Below, piece by piece: positions 41,872 through 51,181 of a stretch of 64,000 nucleotides of DNA (positions are counted from its first letter, which is position 1; every line of letters begins with the position of its first letter). The translations under genes and the position numbers were made by a program. The notes under the pieces are model-generated. The model did no database searches, was not told the DNA's origin, and was given only the letters and a program-made list of their open reading frames with translations. Origin of the DNA: Myxococcaceae bacterium (GTDB lineage: Bacteria > Myxococcota_A > Polyangia > Polyangiales > Ga0077539); assembly GCA_004297725.1 (NCBI GenBank), contig SCUS01000172.1, positions 1-64,000 of the forward strand, read 5' to 3'.

Positions 41872-42732
41872 TTACCCGCGCGGGTCGACCGCGTCGCGCA
41901 GCGCCTCGCCCAGCAGGTTGAAGCCCACCACCGTCAGCAGGATCGCCAGCCCCGGCACCAGCGTGAGCCGGGGCACCGCGCGGGTGAGCGACTCCGACTG
42001 ATGCAGCATCGAGCCCCATGACGACGCGGGCGGGACCACCCCGACGCCCAGGTACGAGAGCGAGCTCTCGGCGACGATCATCCCCGCGACCTGCGAGGTG
42101 GCGATGACGATCACCAGCGGGATCACGTTGGGCAGCAGGTGGCGGCTGATGATGCGGAAGTGCGAGGCGCCGAGGGCGCGCGCGGCGAGCACGTAGTCGA
42201 GCTCCTTGAGCTGGAGCGTCTTGCCGCGGATCTGCCGGGCCATGGAGGGCCACGCGAGGGCCGCGAGCACCACGAAGATCACCCAGAGGTCGGGCTCGTC
42301 GATGATCTTGTTGAGGGTCATCACCACCAGCAGGAAGGGGAAGGACAGCAGCGCGTCGACGAGGCGCATCAGCACCGTGTCGGTCCACCCCCCGAAGTAG
42401 CCCGAGAGCAGGCCGATGAAGGTGCCGACGAGGACGATGAGGGCGGTGGCCGCGAAGGCGACGGTGAGCGACACGCGCGCGCCGTAGAGCAGGCGGGAGA
42501 GCTCGCAGCGGCCCACCACGTCGGCCCCGAGCGGAAACTCCCACGTCGGCCCGATGGGCACGCCCCGGGTGGTGAGCGTGCGGGACTTGAAGGGCATGTC
42601 GGGGTCGTGCGGCGAGAGCACCGGGGCGAAGAGCGCCGCGGCCATCGCCAGGACCACCAGGACGAGCCCGAAGCGCGCGCCGCGGTTGCGGCGGAAGCGG
42701 GCGACCGCGCGAGGATCAAGAAGTGCTGCCAT
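41872..42732 (-). CDS. ABC transporter permease, OppC/DppC family
   Basis: HPLGADVVGR-like FPLGADVVGRCELSRLLYGARVSL, YVLAARALGASHFRIISRHLLPNVIPLVIV, ESSLSYLGVGVVPPASSWGSML. Confidence 0.92.
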   Translation of the reverse strand: MAALLDPRAVARFRRNRGARFGLVLVVLAMAAALFAPVLSPHDPDMPFKSRTLTTRGVPIGPTWEFPLGADVVGRCELSRLLYGARVSLTVAFAATALIVLVGTFIGLLSGYFGGWTDTVLMRLVDALLSFPFLLVVMTLNKIIDEPDLWVIFVVLAALAWPSMARQIRGKTLQLKELDYVLAARALGASHFRIISRHLLPNVIPLVIVIATSQVAGMIVAESSLSYLGVGVVPPASSWGSMLHQSESLTRAVPRLTLVPGLAILLTVVGFNLLGEALRDAVDPRG

Positions 42733-42735
42733 GCC

Positions 42736-44184
42736 TCAGGCGCGCGACGATACACCGTCTCCCCACGGTCCGACCGACGCTCCGTAGCGCGCGGGCGCTC
42801 CGGCCCGGTCGGGCTTGCCGCTCGGCAGCGCGGCGATGGCGTCCACCCTCGCCAGAAGCCTCGGTCGCTTGAAGCCCGCGAGCCGGGACGTCACGTGCCG
42901 CCACAGCGCCTCGCGCCACGCCGCCTCGTCGGCCACCTCCGCCCGCGCCACCACCGCCGCCGCCACGCGCTGCCCCCATACCGGGTCGGGTACTCCGAAC
43001 ACCAGCGCCGCGGCCACCGAGGGGTGCGACTCCAGGCACTGCTCGACCTCCACGGGGTAGACGTTCTCTCCGCCCGTCACGATCAGGTCGGTGCGCCGCG
43101 CGTGTATCGACAGCACCCCGACCTCGTCGAGCGCCCCGAGGTCTCCCGTGTCGAACCACTCCTGCTCCGCCAGCGGGGGGTGGCCCCAGTAGCCCCGCAT
43201 CCGCATCGGACCTCGCACGGTGATGCGCCCCACCGCGCCGGTCGCGACGAGGGCGCCTTCGTCGTCCACCAGCCGCAGCTCGACCCCGGGCAGGGCTTTC
43301 CCCACGCCGCGCTGCGCGACCGGCTCGCGGGTCGGCGCCTGCGTCGCCACCTGGGAGCACATCTCGGTCATGCCGTAGGTGGCCAGCGCCCGCACGCCCC
43401 TCGCCGCGCTCTCGGCCAGCAGCTCCGGCGGGCACGCCGCGCCGCCCACCAGCAGCGCCCTCGCCCTCGCCAGCACGTTGTCACGGTCGGCCTCCAGCAG
43501 CGCCCTCAGCATCGTCGGGACCACCGACACCAGCGTCCCTCCCGAGCGCACGGCGTCGATCACGGCGCCGGCGTCGAAGCGCGGCAGCAGCACCACCGGG
43601 CGCCCCGCGCGAAGGCAGCGCGTGAGCACCGAGAGCCCGCCCACGTGGGCGATCGGCAGGGCGGCGACCCAGCGGTCGGGGTGCTCCCAGCCGAGGTTGC
43701 GCTCGCTCGCGGCGGCGCTGGCGGCGAAGGCCCCGTGGGTGAGCACCGCGCCCTTCGGTCGCCCGGAGGTGCCCGAGGTGTAGATCATCGCCAGGGGTGC
43801 GCTCAGCGCGCAGCGAGGCGTCGCGGGCCAGCGGCGCGTCACGCCATCGAGCAGGAGCGCGTCGACCCCGGCGTCGTCGAGCGAGAGGGCGACCTCCGCG
43901 TCGTCGATGAGCGCCTGCGCCTCCCCCGTCGTCAGCCGCGGGTGCACCAGCACGGCGGTCACCCCCGCGATGGCCATCCCCAGCAGCGCCACCACCGTCT
44001 CCGCGCGGTTGCTCCCTCGCAGGGCCACCCGGTCTCCGCGGCGCACGCCCGCGGCCAGCAGCGCCGCGACGAAGCCGCCCATGCGCGCGTCGAGCTCGCC
44101 GAAGGTCCACGCCCGCCCATCGGCGATGAGCGCCACCTCGCCGTGCCTCCGCGGCGGCACCCGCGCGAAGGGGCTGGCGCTCAC
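42736..44184 (-). CDS. menE: o-succinylbenzoate--CoA ligase (AMP-dependent ligase family)
   Basis: MIYTSGTSGRPKGAVLTH, ATYGMTEMCSQVAT, DTGDLGALDEVG, RTDLIVTGGENVYPVEVE, SGKPDR; adjacent to menC-like gene. GTG start. Confidence 0.85.
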   Translation of the reverse strand: MSASPFARVPPRRHGEVALIADGRAWTFGELDARMGGFVAALLAAGVRRGDRVALRGSNRAETVVALLGMAIAGVTAVLVHPRLTTGEAQALIDDAEVALSLDDAGVDALLLDGVTRRWPATPRCALSAPLAMIYTSGTSGRPKGAVLTHGAFAASAAASERNLGWEHPDRWVAALPIAHVGGLSVLTRCLRAGRPVVLLPRFDAGAVIDAVRSGGTLVSVVPTMLRALLEADRDNVLARARALLVGGAACPPELLAESAARGVRALATYGMTEMCSQVATQAPTREPVAQRGVGKALPGVELRLVDDEGALVATGAVGRITVRGPMRMRGYWGHPPLAEQEWFDTGDLGALDEVGVLSIHARRTDLIVTGGENVYPVEVEQCLESHPSVAAALVFGVPDPVWGQRVAAAVVARAEVADEAAWREALWRHVTSRLAGFKRPRLLARVDAIAALPSGKPDRAGAPARYGASVGPWGDGVSSRA

Positions 44185-45236
44185 CCCAGCGCCCCGAGGC
44201 CCAGCCCCGCCCCCTCCGCGCGCCGCACCCACGCACCCTCCGCCTGAGGCACCGCCACCTCCGGCCACGCGTCCAGGCCCGCGTGCCGGTCGAGCCCGCA
44301 GGCCCACGCGCCCGGCAGCGAGCGCGCCAGCTCGCAGGCCGCGGCCAGCGCCACCGGGCCGTCCAGCAGGTGCGTCACCACCACGCCCAGGCCAAGCGCG
44401 CCCGCGGCCAGCGCCGCCTCCCTCGCGGCCAGCCACCCCAGGGCCATCGGCTTCAGCACCGCCGCCGCGCAGCCCCTCCGGGCGTCCTGGTCCTCCAGGA
44501 AGCGCTGCCTCGCGATGGGGTCGATCAGCGCCTCGTCCGCCGCCCACGGCACCGCCCGCTCGCCCAGCGAGAACACCTCCGCCCCTTCGCAGGGCTGCTC
44601 GACATACTGCACCCCGAGGCCGTCGAGCGCGTCGAGCCGGCGGCGCGCCTCGTCCAGGGTCCACGCCCCGTTGACGTCGAGACGCCAGGTCACCCCGGGG
44701 AAGCGCGCCCGCAGCGCCTCCAGGGTCTTACGCTCCTCGGTAAAATCGATGGACCCGGCCTTCAGCTTGAGCACCCCGAAGCCCCTCGCCACCGCGGCGG
44801 CGCAGCGCTCCCCGATGTCCTCGTCGACGAGCGCCCCGGGCTGCGCGTTGCACGCCAACCGGAGAGCATCGAAGCCCACGAGCGCGGCCACCGACACCCC
44901 ACGGCGCTGCCCCCACAGGTCGAGCAGCGCGACCTCCACCGCGCAGCGCGCCGACGGCAGCGCGTCCAGCGAAGGAAACCTCCGCAGCGTCTCGGCCACG
45001 TCGTCCTGCGCCTCGCCCAGCCGCGGGATCACGTCGATGAGCGCCTGCGTCACCGCGGCCAGCGTCTCCGTCGAGTGCCCCGGCAGCGGCGAGGCCTCCC
45101 CCCGGCCCGTGTGCCCCTCGTCGTCGACCAGGGTGAGCAGCAGCCCCGAGCGCTCCACCGAGCTCCGCCCCACGGCGCCCGATGGGCGGCCCAGCGCGCC
45201 GTGGTAGCGGCGCAGCGAGCGGGAGGTGAGCCGCAC
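44181..45236 (-). CDS. menC: o-succinylbenzoate synthase (enolase superfamily)
   Basis: GRGEASPLPG, VLKLKAGSIDF (KxK), WRLDVNGAWTLDEA, YVEQPCEG, AADEAL, KPMALGW. GTG start. Confidence 0.85.
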   Translation of the reverse strand: MRLTSRSLRRYHGALGRPSGAVGRSSVERSGLLLTLVDDEGHTGRGEASPLPGHSTETLAAVTQALIDVIPRLGEAQDDVAETLRRFPSLDALPSARCAVEVALLDLWGQRRGVSVAALVGFDALRLACNAQPGALVDEDIGERCAAAVARGFGVLKLKAGSIDFTEERKTLEALRARFPGVTWRLDVNGAWTLDEARRRLDALDGLGVQYVEQPCEGAEVFSLGERAVPWAADEALIDPIARQRFLEDQDARRGCAAAVLKPMALGWLAAREAALAAGALGLGVVVTHLLDGPVALAAACELARSLPGAWACGLDRHAGLDAWPEVAVPQAEGAWVRRAEGAGLGLGALG

Positions 45237-46414
45237 TACTGCCCCGCTCCGCCGAGGGAGCGGCGCAGCTCTCCGCTGGGGACGAAGGGCGTCCCGTCGA
45301 CGGTGAAGGCCGCGCTGTCGTCGCCGCGCAGCAGGATGACCGCGCGCTGGGTGGTGTCCGCGGTGTCGAGCTCGCCTCCCACCGCGAGGGCCACGGTGCT
45401 GGTCCCGTCCGGGCGCGCCCAGCCTCCGACGCCGTGCAGCGTCGCGGGCGTGAGGGAGCGCGCCATGAACGACCGGAACCCGTCGGTGTGCATCGTCTGC
45501 CCGCCCACCCCGACGAGGAAGGCGTTGTCCGCGTCGGCGAACCAGACGCCGTTCCATCCTCGGGCCTCGGTGAAATTCCGGGGCTGCCAGCGGAACTCGC
45601 GGGTCGTGTCGGGCAGCGTGACGGTCTCGCCGCGCAGCGCCACGCCGGTGTTCTGACCGCCGACGGCCCAGCAGTCGTCGCCGTGGCAGCTCACGGTGAA
45701 GAGCCGGCTGTCCGCCCCGGTGAGCCCCGTCGGCACCATCGTCGCGACCCCGCCCCGCAGCCGAAACGACACGCCCCGCTCGCCCACCACCACCAGCTCG
45801 CCGTTGCTCCGCGAGGAGATCTTGTAGAGGTTCACGTCGCGCGCCTCGGGCGGAACCTCCACCCGCGTGAAGGTGCTCCCGTCGTAGCGCACCAGCACCC
45901 CCTTCGGGCCGGTGGGAAGCGCCGATCCGCCGACGAACCAGGTGTCGTTACCCGCCTGGGTAAAGCCCCAGAAGGTGGGCTCTCCCTCCGGGAGGTTCAG
46001 CCCCGTCGGGACGACCTCGCACCCTTCGCCCTCGCGGTAGCGCACCACGCGGCCCCGCTCTCCCGCGGCCCAGGCGACGCCGTCGACCGGCGCCGTCCAC
46101 CAGAGCACGGCGTCGGCGGTGCAGACGGTGAGGAAGCTGCCGGGGGAGCGGTACACCAGGAGCCGGCCCGCGGGGCGGCCTTCGAGGCGCGACGGGTCGA
46201 CGCCCACGTAGCCGCCCGCGAGGTACGCGCGCCCGGTGCGGGCGTCGCCGTAGACCGAGAGCAGCGATCCCCCGGCGAGGCCGCTGACCGCGACGCGGAA
46301 GAGGTCGGGGCTGGTGTCGGGAGGGTCGTCGGGGCCGCAGGCCAGCGCGAAGGCCGCGGTGGTGAGCGCGAAGGAGGTCGTGACGATCTTCTGCCAGGTC
46401 TTCATCGGGCTCAT
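45236..46414 (-). CDS. Putative lipoprotein, possible beta-propeller
   Basis: MSPMKTWQKIVTTSFALTTAAFALAC lipobox; repeated GVAWAAGERGRVVRY / NDTWFVGGSALPT / DDCWAVGGQNTGVAL blades. Confidence 0.75.
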   Translation of the reverse strand: MSPMKTWQKIVTTSFALTTAAFALACGPDDPPDTSPDLFRVAVSGLAGGSLLSVYGDARTGRAYLAGGYVGVDPSRLEGRPAGRLLVYRSPGSFLTVCTADAVLWWTAPVDGVAWAAGERGRVVRYREGEGCEVVPTGLNLPEGEPTFWGFTQAGNDTWFVGGSALPTGPKGVLVRYDGSTFTRVEVPPEARDVNLYKISSRSNGELVVVGERGVSFRLRGGVATMVPTGLTGADSRLFTVSCHGDDCWAVGGQNTGVALRGETVTLPDTTREFRWQPRNFTEARGWNGVWFADADNAFLVGVGGQTMHTDGFRSFMARSLTPATLHGVGGWARPDGTSTVALAVGGELDTADTTQRAVILLRGDDSAAFTVDGTPFVPSGELRRSLGGAGQ

Positions 46415-46438
46415 CGTTGCTCTCGTCTCTAGGGAAAC

Positions 46439-46773
46439 GCCGCCCACTCCGCGGTTGCGGACGGCCCCCGAGCGGGCCTGCAACCGCTGAAGTGGGAGCC
46501 TGGACCTGAGCGCCCTGCCTTCGCAGGGCTTGCTGAAGGAGCGCCGGTTGCTGGCGCAACCGTCGGGAGGTCATCGACCGCCGCGATGGAACTCCATGCA
46601 ACGCTCAGCGCCTTGTCCTGCTGTTGCGCGTGAGCACCTACGTCCTCTTCATCGAGCGCTCCAGCGCTCGATGCGCCTGCAGAGAGTCCCGCGAAGGCGG
46701 GACGATCAACCCCAGGCTCCCACTTCAGCGGTTGCAGGCCCGAAGGGCCGTCCGCAACCGCGGAGTGGGCGGC
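46439..46773. repeat. Foldback element with about 62-65-bp terminal inverted repeats
   Basis: gccgcccactccgcggttgcggacggccc...gggcctgcaaccgctgaagtgggagcctgg (46439-46503) is inverted at 46712-46773, with difference only in the small internal loop. Confidence 0.9.
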
Positions 46774-46816
46774 ATTTCGTGGAGATGAGGGCAACGTTGA
46801 GTTCATGGGGGGCGTT

Positions 46817-47932
46817 CTAGCGTCGCGCGAGCTCGGCGCGGAGCTGGGCGATGCGCTCGCGCAGCGGGACGATGAAGTCGAAGCTGATGGTGCGCATCTG
46901 GCCCTTCATGGCGCGCGTGGCGTGCCACTTGGAGAGGGCGAGGCGGGCGGCGGTGGCGATGAGCTCGCCGCGGAGCTTGCCCTGCGGCCCGGAGCGGGCG
47001 CGAAACTGTCCGAAGGCGGAGCCCACCAGGGCGAACTCGTCGCGGCTGAGGGTGCCGATGAGCACCTCGTCCTGGAGGTACTCGCGGATGATCCGCCCGC
47101 GGCGCAGCGCGAGGGCGAGCACCATCACCAGGAAGCCCACCACGAAGAGCAGCCACAGCGGCAGGAGGAAGAGCACCAGCGGGACCTCCATGGCCGTGGA
47201 GAGGACGGCGGCGCCGTTCCAGATGGCGTGGAGGAGCACGGCGGCGGCGTAGCCGAGGAGGGGATAGAGCCAGCGGGCCCACGGGCCGGTGCTCTCCCTG
47301 GAGAGGCCGAAGCCGATGCCCGTCATGGAGGTGAAGAGGGGGTGCGCCCACGGGGTGACCACGCCGCGGAGGATGAAGACGCTGGTGAGGTCGACGCTGG
47401 CGGAGCCGGTGCCCGCGCGGGCGTAGTAGACGACGTTCTCGACGGCCGCGAAGCCGAGGGCGGCGAAGGTGGCGTAGATGATCCCGTCGATGACGCCGTC
47501 GAACTCCCGGCGCCAGAAGTAGAACATCCCGAAGAGGATCAGGGCCTTGAAGAACTCCTCGACGATGGGGGCGCAGACCGCGGCGCCGATGGCCTCGCCC
47601 GCGACGGCGGACACCACGCTGTTGATGGGCGCGGAGAAGCCGCACGCGCCGAGGGCGCCCCAGGTGAAGGCGATGGCGAGGGCCCACGCGGGCTCCGGGT
47701 CGTACCGGTCGAGCAGCCGGGGGACGGTCATGTAGACGAGCACCGCGGGGAAGGCGAGCGCTGCGCCGTAGGCCATGGCGGTGTACGCGCCGATGGGGTC
47801 CCTGCCGAAGAGCGGAGGGATCAGGAAGACGGCGTGCAGGAGCAGCCCTCCGAGGACGGTGCCGAGGACGTAGAGCACGAGGCCGACCATGCGGCGGCCG
47901 CGCTCCGGATCGATGGCGGCGCTGGGTACCAT
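46817..47932 (-). CDS. PrsW-family intramembrane metalloprotease
   Basis: CAPIVEEFFKALILFG (EExxK), GFAAVENVVYY, HPLFTSMTGIGFG, LLHAIWN. Confidence 0.88.
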   Translation of the reverse strand: MVPSAAIDPERGRRMVGLVLYVLGTVLGGLLLHAVFLIPPLFGRDPIGAYTAMAYGAALAFPAVLVYMTVPRLLDRYDPEPAWALAIAFTWGALGACGFSAPINSVVSAVAGEAIGAAVCAPIVEEFFKALILFGMFYFWRREFDGVIDGIIYATFAALGFAAVENVVYYARAGTGSASVDLTSVFILRGVVTPWAHPLFTSMTGIGFGLSRESTGPWARWLYPLLGYAAAVLLHAIWNGAAVLSTAMEVPLVLFLLPLWLLFVVGFLVMVLALALRRGRIIREYLQDEVLIGTLSRDEFALVGSAFGQFRARSGPQGKLRGELIATAARLALSKWHATRAMKGQMRTISFDFIVPLRERIAQLRAELARR

Positions 47933-48023
47933 TCGGGGGCCGACGATACCTCAAGCCGACCGGGCGGCGACGCTCGCGCGCTGCCGCTGGGACGACGCCC
48001 GCGATGGCGATACCTTCGCCCGC

Positions 48024-48665
48024 ATGAGCGACCTCACCCTCTACCGCGACGAGTTCTGGATCAGCCCGTACGTGTTCTCCTGCGACGTGGCCCTGCGGGA
48101 GAAGGGCCTCGCCTACGACGAGGTGAGCGTCGCGCTGCAGCGGGCGGAGCAGCGCACGGAGGTCTTCGCGTCGGGCTCGGTGACCGCGAGGGTTCCTGCG
48201 CTGCGCCACGGGGACTTCGTGGTGGCCGAGTCGAGCGCCATCGTCGAGTACCTGGAGGAGGCCTTCCCGGAGACCCCGAGGGTGCTGCCCACGGACGTGA
48301 GGGAGCGGGCGCGCGCGAGGCAGGTGATGTCATGGATCCGCAGCGACGACACGCTCCCCATCCGGCAGGAGCGGTCGAGCGCGACGATGTTCTATGAGCG
48401 CACCGACGCGGTGCTGAGCGCGGACGGCGCCAGGGCGGCGACGAAGCTGCTGGAGGTGACGACGCGGCTGCTGGCCCATGGGGGCGAGCACATCGGGGCG
48501 CGGTGGAGCATCGCCGACGCCGACCTGGCGTTCATGCTGCAGCGGCTGATCATGAACGGCGCCGTGGTGCCCGAGCGGGTGCGGGCCTACGTCGAGCGGG
48601 TGTGGCAGCGCCCCACGGTGCAGGTCTTCGTGCAGCGGGAGCGCCCGGCCTACGTGGCGTACTGA
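48024..48665 (+). CDS. Glutathione S-transferase family protein (YfcF-like)
   Basis: LYRDEFWISPYVFSCDVALREKGLAYDEVSV, VPALRHGDFVVAESSAIVEYLEEAFP, WSIADADLAFMLQRL. Confidence 0.85.
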   Translation: MSDLTLYRDEFWISPYVFSCDVALREKGLAYDEVSVALQRAEQRTEVFASGSVTARVPALRHGDFVVAESSAIVEYLEEAFPETPRVLPTDVRERARARQVMSWIRSDDTLPIRQERSSATMFYERTDAVLSADGARAATKLLEVTTRLLAHGGEHIGARWSIADADLAFMLQRLIMNGAVVPERVRAYVERVWQRPTVQVFVQRERPAYVAY

Positions 48666-48731
48666 GCGCGGATGGCGCAGCCCGCATCCCCCCGTAGCAT
48701 CCAGCGCCAAGCTGGATTAGAGACGCAGTCG

Positions 48732-49340
48732 ATGGCGAGAACTCTCGTGGCGCCGATGCTGCTGGCACTGGGTCTGGGAGCGTGCGCGCTCGAGAACCCC
48801 GAGGTGCGCGTCGGCCCGGGTTCGACCCTGGACGCCGCCATCGACCTGGGCGTCACCCCGGACGTGGGTACGCCCATCGACCAGCCGATGCCGCCGGTGG
48901 ACCTCGGCTCCGACGCGGGCGAGCTCGACACTGGCGTCGTGGACACCGGGGTGATCGATACCGGCATGGTCGACACCGGAGTGATCGATACGGGCGTGGT
49001 CGACACTGGAGTGATCGACACCGGCCCTGTCGATACGGGCCCCGTGGACACCGGCCCTGTCGATACGGGCCCCGTGGACACCGGAGTGGTCGATGCGGGC
49101 TTCCCGGATGTGGTCGTCCCCAGGGACGTCGGGGGCACGGACGTCCCGGTGACCCCGACCTGCGGCGCCGAGAACCAGGGCTGCTGCACGGGCCCGATGC
49201 GGTGCATCGACCGTCTGAGCTGTCAGCCCCAGTTCCTGGCTCCCAGCCGCTGTCTTCCCTGCGGCGGATACCTCCAGGTCTGCTGCGAGGGCTCCTGCCG
49301 CGCGGGCCCCTGCCGCATCGGCATCTGCACCGGCATCTGA
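48732..49340 (+). CDS. Putative lipoprotein with DTGVIDTGPV tandem-repeat linker and Cys-rich C-terminus
   Basis: LALGLGAC lipobox; DTGVVDTGVIDTGMVDTGVIDTG repeats; C-terminal Cys-rich region. Confidence 0.72.
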   Translation: MARTLVAPMLLALGLGACALENPEVRVGPGSTLDAAIDLGVTPDVGTPIDQPMPPVDLGSDAGELDTGVVDTGVIDTGMVDTGVIDTGVVDTGVIDTGPVDTGPVDTGPVDTGPVDTGVVDAGFPDVVVPRDVGGTDVPVTPTCGAENQGCCTGPMRCIDRLSCQPQFLAPSRCLPCGGYLQVCCEGSCRAGPCRIGICTGI

Positions 49341-49370
49341 CCCGGCGCGCCATCGTCCCATCACTCCCCA

Positions 49371-50312
49371 TTGAGCCCACGCCTCTCGATCCCCGCTGCA
49401 CTCCTCGCGCTGCTCGCCGCGTGCTCCGACCCCTCCCACGCTCCGGGCATCCCGACGGACGTCGGTGCGGTGGCCCTCTCCGACGCCGCGCTGGACGTCG
49501 GTCCGCTGCTGGCCTGTCCTGGCGCCACGCTCGCTCCCGGCCTCTCCTGCGAGGTGCTCGGCGGCGCGCTGGCCGCGCCTCGGGACGTCTGCGTCACCCG
49601 CGACGGAGCCATCTACGTCACCGAGATGGGCAGCGGCGCCATCGTCCGCCTCGACGGCGATCGCTTCGTCGCGGTCGCCACCGGGCTGATGGCTCCCATC
49701 GGGCTCCGCGAGGCCGCCGACGGAGCGCTGCTCGTGGGCGAGGAGGCCGCCCGCTCGGTCTCCCTGGTCGACCGCTCCACCGGCGCCCGCACGCTGCTCG
49801 CGGGCGACCTGGGCGCCGTCACCTACCTCGCGCTCGACGCCTCGGGCGCCGTCTACGCGTCCTCCTTCGACAACCTCGGCCCCTTCGGAACAGGGCGCGT
49901 CACCCGCATCGATCCGGTGACCCGCGAGGCGACCCGCTTCGCCACCGGGCTCAACGTCCCTGAGGGGCTCTTCGTCGACGCCTCCGGGGCCCTCTTCGTG
50001 GCCGAGTGGCAGAGCCCCTCGTCGGTGCGCCGCTTCGCCCCGGGCGGCGGCACCGTCGGGACCTCCACCGTCGTCACCACCGACCTCAGCAACGTGTACG
50101 GGCTGCTGCCCGACGGGGCCGGCGGCTTCTTCGTCGGCGACCACGCGGGGCGGGTGCTGCGCCAGCGGGCCGACGCGACGAGCGAGGTGGTGATCGACCG
50201 CATCGGCCGCCCGGGCGGCATGGCGAGGACGGCCGACGGCGCGCTGCTCATCGCGGAGTTCGTGGACTTCGGCGCGAGGGGGCGGCTGCTCCGGGTGACG
50301 GGGCTGCGATGA
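49371..50312 (+). CDS. Lipoprotein with SMP-30/NHL-like beta-propeller
   Basis: TTG start; ALLAAC lipobox; APRDVCVTRDGAIYVTEMGSGAIVRLDGD, GLFVDASGALFVAEWQSPSSVRRFAP. Confidence 0.75.
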   Translation: MSPRLSIPAALLALLAACSDPSHAPGIPTDVGAVALSDAALDVGPLLACPGATLAPGLSCEVLGGALAAPRDVCVTRDGAIYVTEMGSGAIVRLDGDRFVAVATGLMAPIGLREAADGALLVGEEAARSVSLVDRSTGARTLLAGDLGAVTYLALDASGAVYASSFDNLGPFGTGRVTRIDPVTREATRFATGLNVPEGLFVDASGALFVAEWQSPSSVRRFAPGGGTVGTSTVVTTDLSNVYGLLPDGAGGFFVGDHAGRVLRQRADATSEVVIDRIGRPGGMARTADGALLIAEFVDFGARGRLLRVTGLR

Positions 50313-50321
50313 CCCGCGGGC

Positions 50322-50594
50322 TCACTCCCGGCGATCGTCCCCGCTGTAGCGGATCTTCATCGAGAGGATGGCGAGCGCCAGCACCAGGGTGACGAGGTTG
50401 GCGCCCACGATCGGCCACGCGCGGAGCATCAGCCCGTAGGCGAGCCAGAGCGCGATGCCGACGGTGAACGCGCCGTACATCCCCAGCGAGATGTCGGCGA
50501 CGTTGCGGGTCTTGTAGATGAGCAGCGCCTGCGGGACGAAGCTCGCCGTGGTGAGGGTCGCGGCGACGTAGCCGATGAGTTCGATGCCTGTCAT
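50322..50594 (-). CDS. SemiSWEET-like PQ-loop small transporter
   Basis: IGYVAATLTTASFVPQALLIYKTRNVADISLGMYGAFTVGIALWLAYG, typical three-TM PQ-loop unit. Confidence 0.85.
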   Translation of the reverse strand: MTGIELIGYVAATLTTASFVPQALLIYKTRNVADISLGMYGAFTVGIALWLAYGLMLRAWPIVGANLVTLVLALAILSMKIRYSGDDRRE

Positions 50595-50624
50595 TGGGGG
50601 AGGGGGGGGCCGGCGATGGACCCG

Positions 50625-51167
50625 CTACAGCCGCGAGCGCAGCGTCCACGCCAGGTGGACATACGCCACCAGGTAACCCAGACCCGCCACCGCCACGGTG
50701 CCCAGCACCCGCGAGCCCACCAGCGGCGACAGCCCGAAGCCGCCGCGGTACTGCACCGTCGAGCCCACGAGGCCCACCCGGTGGTGCAGCACCACGCAGC
50801 CCAGCAGCCCGAGGCCCAGCAGCCCCAGCGCCACCGCGTTCGGCAGCCGCGGCTGGTGCGCGCGTATCCACCACGCCCCCGCGGCGAAGCCCCCCAGCGC
50901 GAGGCCCCCGCAGGAGAGCGCCGCCACCAGCAGCGCCGCCGACGGAACCTTCGCCCCGTCGGCCGCGTAGCTCAGCGCCCAGTCGGTGTGCCTCGCCAGC
51001 ACCCAGAAGGTCACCGGCACCGCCACCACCACCTCGTGCGTCGCCAGCGCCACGAAGCTGCGGAGCTGCGTCACGCCCCGCGGCGACGACCGCAGCTCCC
51101 TCGCGCCCAGCACCGCGGCCAGCAGGCCCAGCGCGACGCTCCAGCACATCCACGCCAGCAGCGGCAT
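50625..51167 (-). CDS. Hypothetical membrane protein
   Basis: Several predicted TM segments; coding-like ORF. Confidence 0.65.
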   Translation of the reverse strand: MPLLAWMCWSVALGLLAAVLGARELRSSPRGVTQLRSFVALATHEVVVAVPVTFWVLARHTDWALSYAADGAKVPSAALLVAALSCGGLALGGFAAGAWWIRAHQPRLPNAVALGLLGLGLLGCVVLHHRVGLVGSTVQYRGGFGLSPLVGSRVLGTVAVAGLGYLVAYVHLAWTLRSRL

Positions 51168-51181
51168 CGCCCGTCAGCCCG

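Noticed and set aside
46429-46806. 125-aa ORF within the foldback element
   Set aside because: Both ends are the inverted repeat arms read on the same strand; more likely a non-coding element, although similar sequences may be annotated as hypothetical proteins elsewhere.
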